From Halococcoides cellulosivorans (GTDB lineage: Archaea > Halobacteriota > Halobacteria > Halobacteriales > Haloarculaceae), in contig NZ_CP028858.1 of NCBI RefSeq assembly GCF_003058365.1, positions 1,426,001 to 1,490,000 on the forward strand: DNA of 64,000 nucleotides. The letters run 5' to 3'. Position 1 is the first letter of the stretch. Each line of letters begins with the position of its first letter. Below, in pieces: positions 63,469 to 64,000 of this stretch. Made by a program: the position numbers and the translations under genes. The notes beneath the pieces were generated by a model. It was not told the DNA's origin. It ran no database searches and was given only the letters and a program-made list of their open reading frames with translations.

Positions 63469-64000
63469 ATGCCACGTCGTGAGTACCAGAAGTCCCTCGA
63501 CGACCTCCGTGCCGACGTGCGAGCGCTCGCTGACCTGGTCGTGTCCAGACTCGATCAAAGTCTCGATGCCCTCGAAGGCGGCAATCGCGAGGCGGCGCGG
63601 GCCGTCATCGACGGCGACGACGAGATCAACGACCGATATCTCGACCTCGAAGCGGACTGTATCGATCTGTTCGCGCTCCAGCAACCCGTGGCAAGCGACC
63701 TGCGATTCGTCGCGGCGTCGTTCAAGATCTGCACTGACCTCGAACGCATCGGTGATCTCGTCGCGAACCTGGGCCAGTACGCCCTCGCCGCGGACGGCAC
63801 GATAGCGGCGGTCGATCTGGGGACGATCGGGCGCGAGGCCCACGCGATGGTCACCGACGCGATCACCGCCTACGACACCGAGGACGTCGCCGCCTGTCGG
63901 CAGATCGCAGCGCGCGACGACGAGATCGACGCGCTCTGTCAGCGCGCGAGCGAGCGGGTCGTTCGTGACCTGATCGAGCGGCAGGCGACCGCCGACGGGA
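63469..64000 (+). CDS. phoU: Phosphate transport regulator PhoU (3' end outside window)
   Basis: ATG 63469 opens a frame that runs off the right edge; 177 codons are visible, without a stop. MPRREYQKSLDDLRADV and the segment ASDLRFVAASFKICTDLERI with GDLVANLGQYA are PhoU three-helix-bundle motifs (two tandem bundles; metal-binding E/D pattern). PhoU normally represses Pst uptake when phosphate is high. Last gene of the operon seen here. Confidence 0.93.
   Translation, partial: MPRREYQKSLDDLRADVRALADLVVSRLDQSLDALEGGNREAARAVIDGDDEINDRYLDLEADCIDLFALQQPVASDLRFVAASFKICTDLERIGDLVANLGQYALAADGTIAAVDLGTIGREAHAMVTDAITAYDTEDVAACRQIAARDDEIDALCQRASERVVRDLIERQATADG

Overview
The window is a GC-rich, gene-dense archaeal chromosome segment from a halophile (class Halobacteria). 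The evidence is strongly acidic proteins, Tat-type signal peptides, a PGF-CTERM surface anchor, archaellins, CDC48/VAT, MptA, GfcR, Gar1, SRP19, archaemetzincin, a presenilin-like protease, ATGA-coupled genes and TATA boxes about 25-32 nt upstream of start codons (leaderless transcripts). Three secreted cellulases with C-terminal dockerins suggest a cellulolytic haloarchaeon (Halococcoides/Halorhabdus-like). The genus is an inference; the class is secure.

Layout. 1-5.4 kb: partial Dna2-like nuclease and two minus-strand dockerin cellulases (GH9-CBM3 and GH5). 5.8-8 kb: receiver-like protein, Lrp/AsnC regulator and aminotransferase. 8-12.6 kb: secretion ATPase plus membrane platform pair (type IV pilus/archaellum class), ending in tandem hairpins. 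12.6-17.5 kb: menaquinone genes menE-menC-menA, divergent from aroA. 17.5-21.4 kb: five integral membrane genes bounded by two CPBP-type proteases. 21.6-26.7 kb: icd, then cdc48 overlapped by a tiny alpha-crystallin-like protein, divergent from dnaJ. 26.8-34.7 kb: Bat-type sensor/regulator, HalOD1 protein, PEBP-like protein, thyX, presenilin-like protease, gar1-srp19. 34.8-35.5 kb: a small antitoxin-like gene and a frameshifted acetyltransferase.

35.5-46.5 kb is a cobalamin locus. Nine minus-strand genes (btuF-cbiB-cobS-cobY-cobD-cbiZ-cbiA-cobO-cbiP), nearly all overlapping, diverge from btuC-btuD across an AT-rich promoter. Together they import corrinoids, remodel them (CbiZ), and carry out amidation, adenosylation and nucleotide-loop assembly. 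No early corrin-ring genes are in the window.

46.5-51.4 kb: MaoC-like protein, a conserved acidic protein, two near-identical archaellins sharing an upstream element, a small membrane protein, a winged-helix regulator, a KaiC/RAD55-like ATPase and archaemetzincin. 51.4-58.6 kb: sugar nucleotidyltransferase, tRNA-Glu, helix-hairpin-helix protein, aroE, a third dockerin cellulase (GH9), mptA and gfcR. 58.8-64 kb: phosphate transport operon pstS-pstC-pstA-pstB-phoU, cut by the window end.

No rRNA, CRISPR array or intact insertion sequence was seen. The only gene-free stretch longer than 300 bases is 5360-5764.
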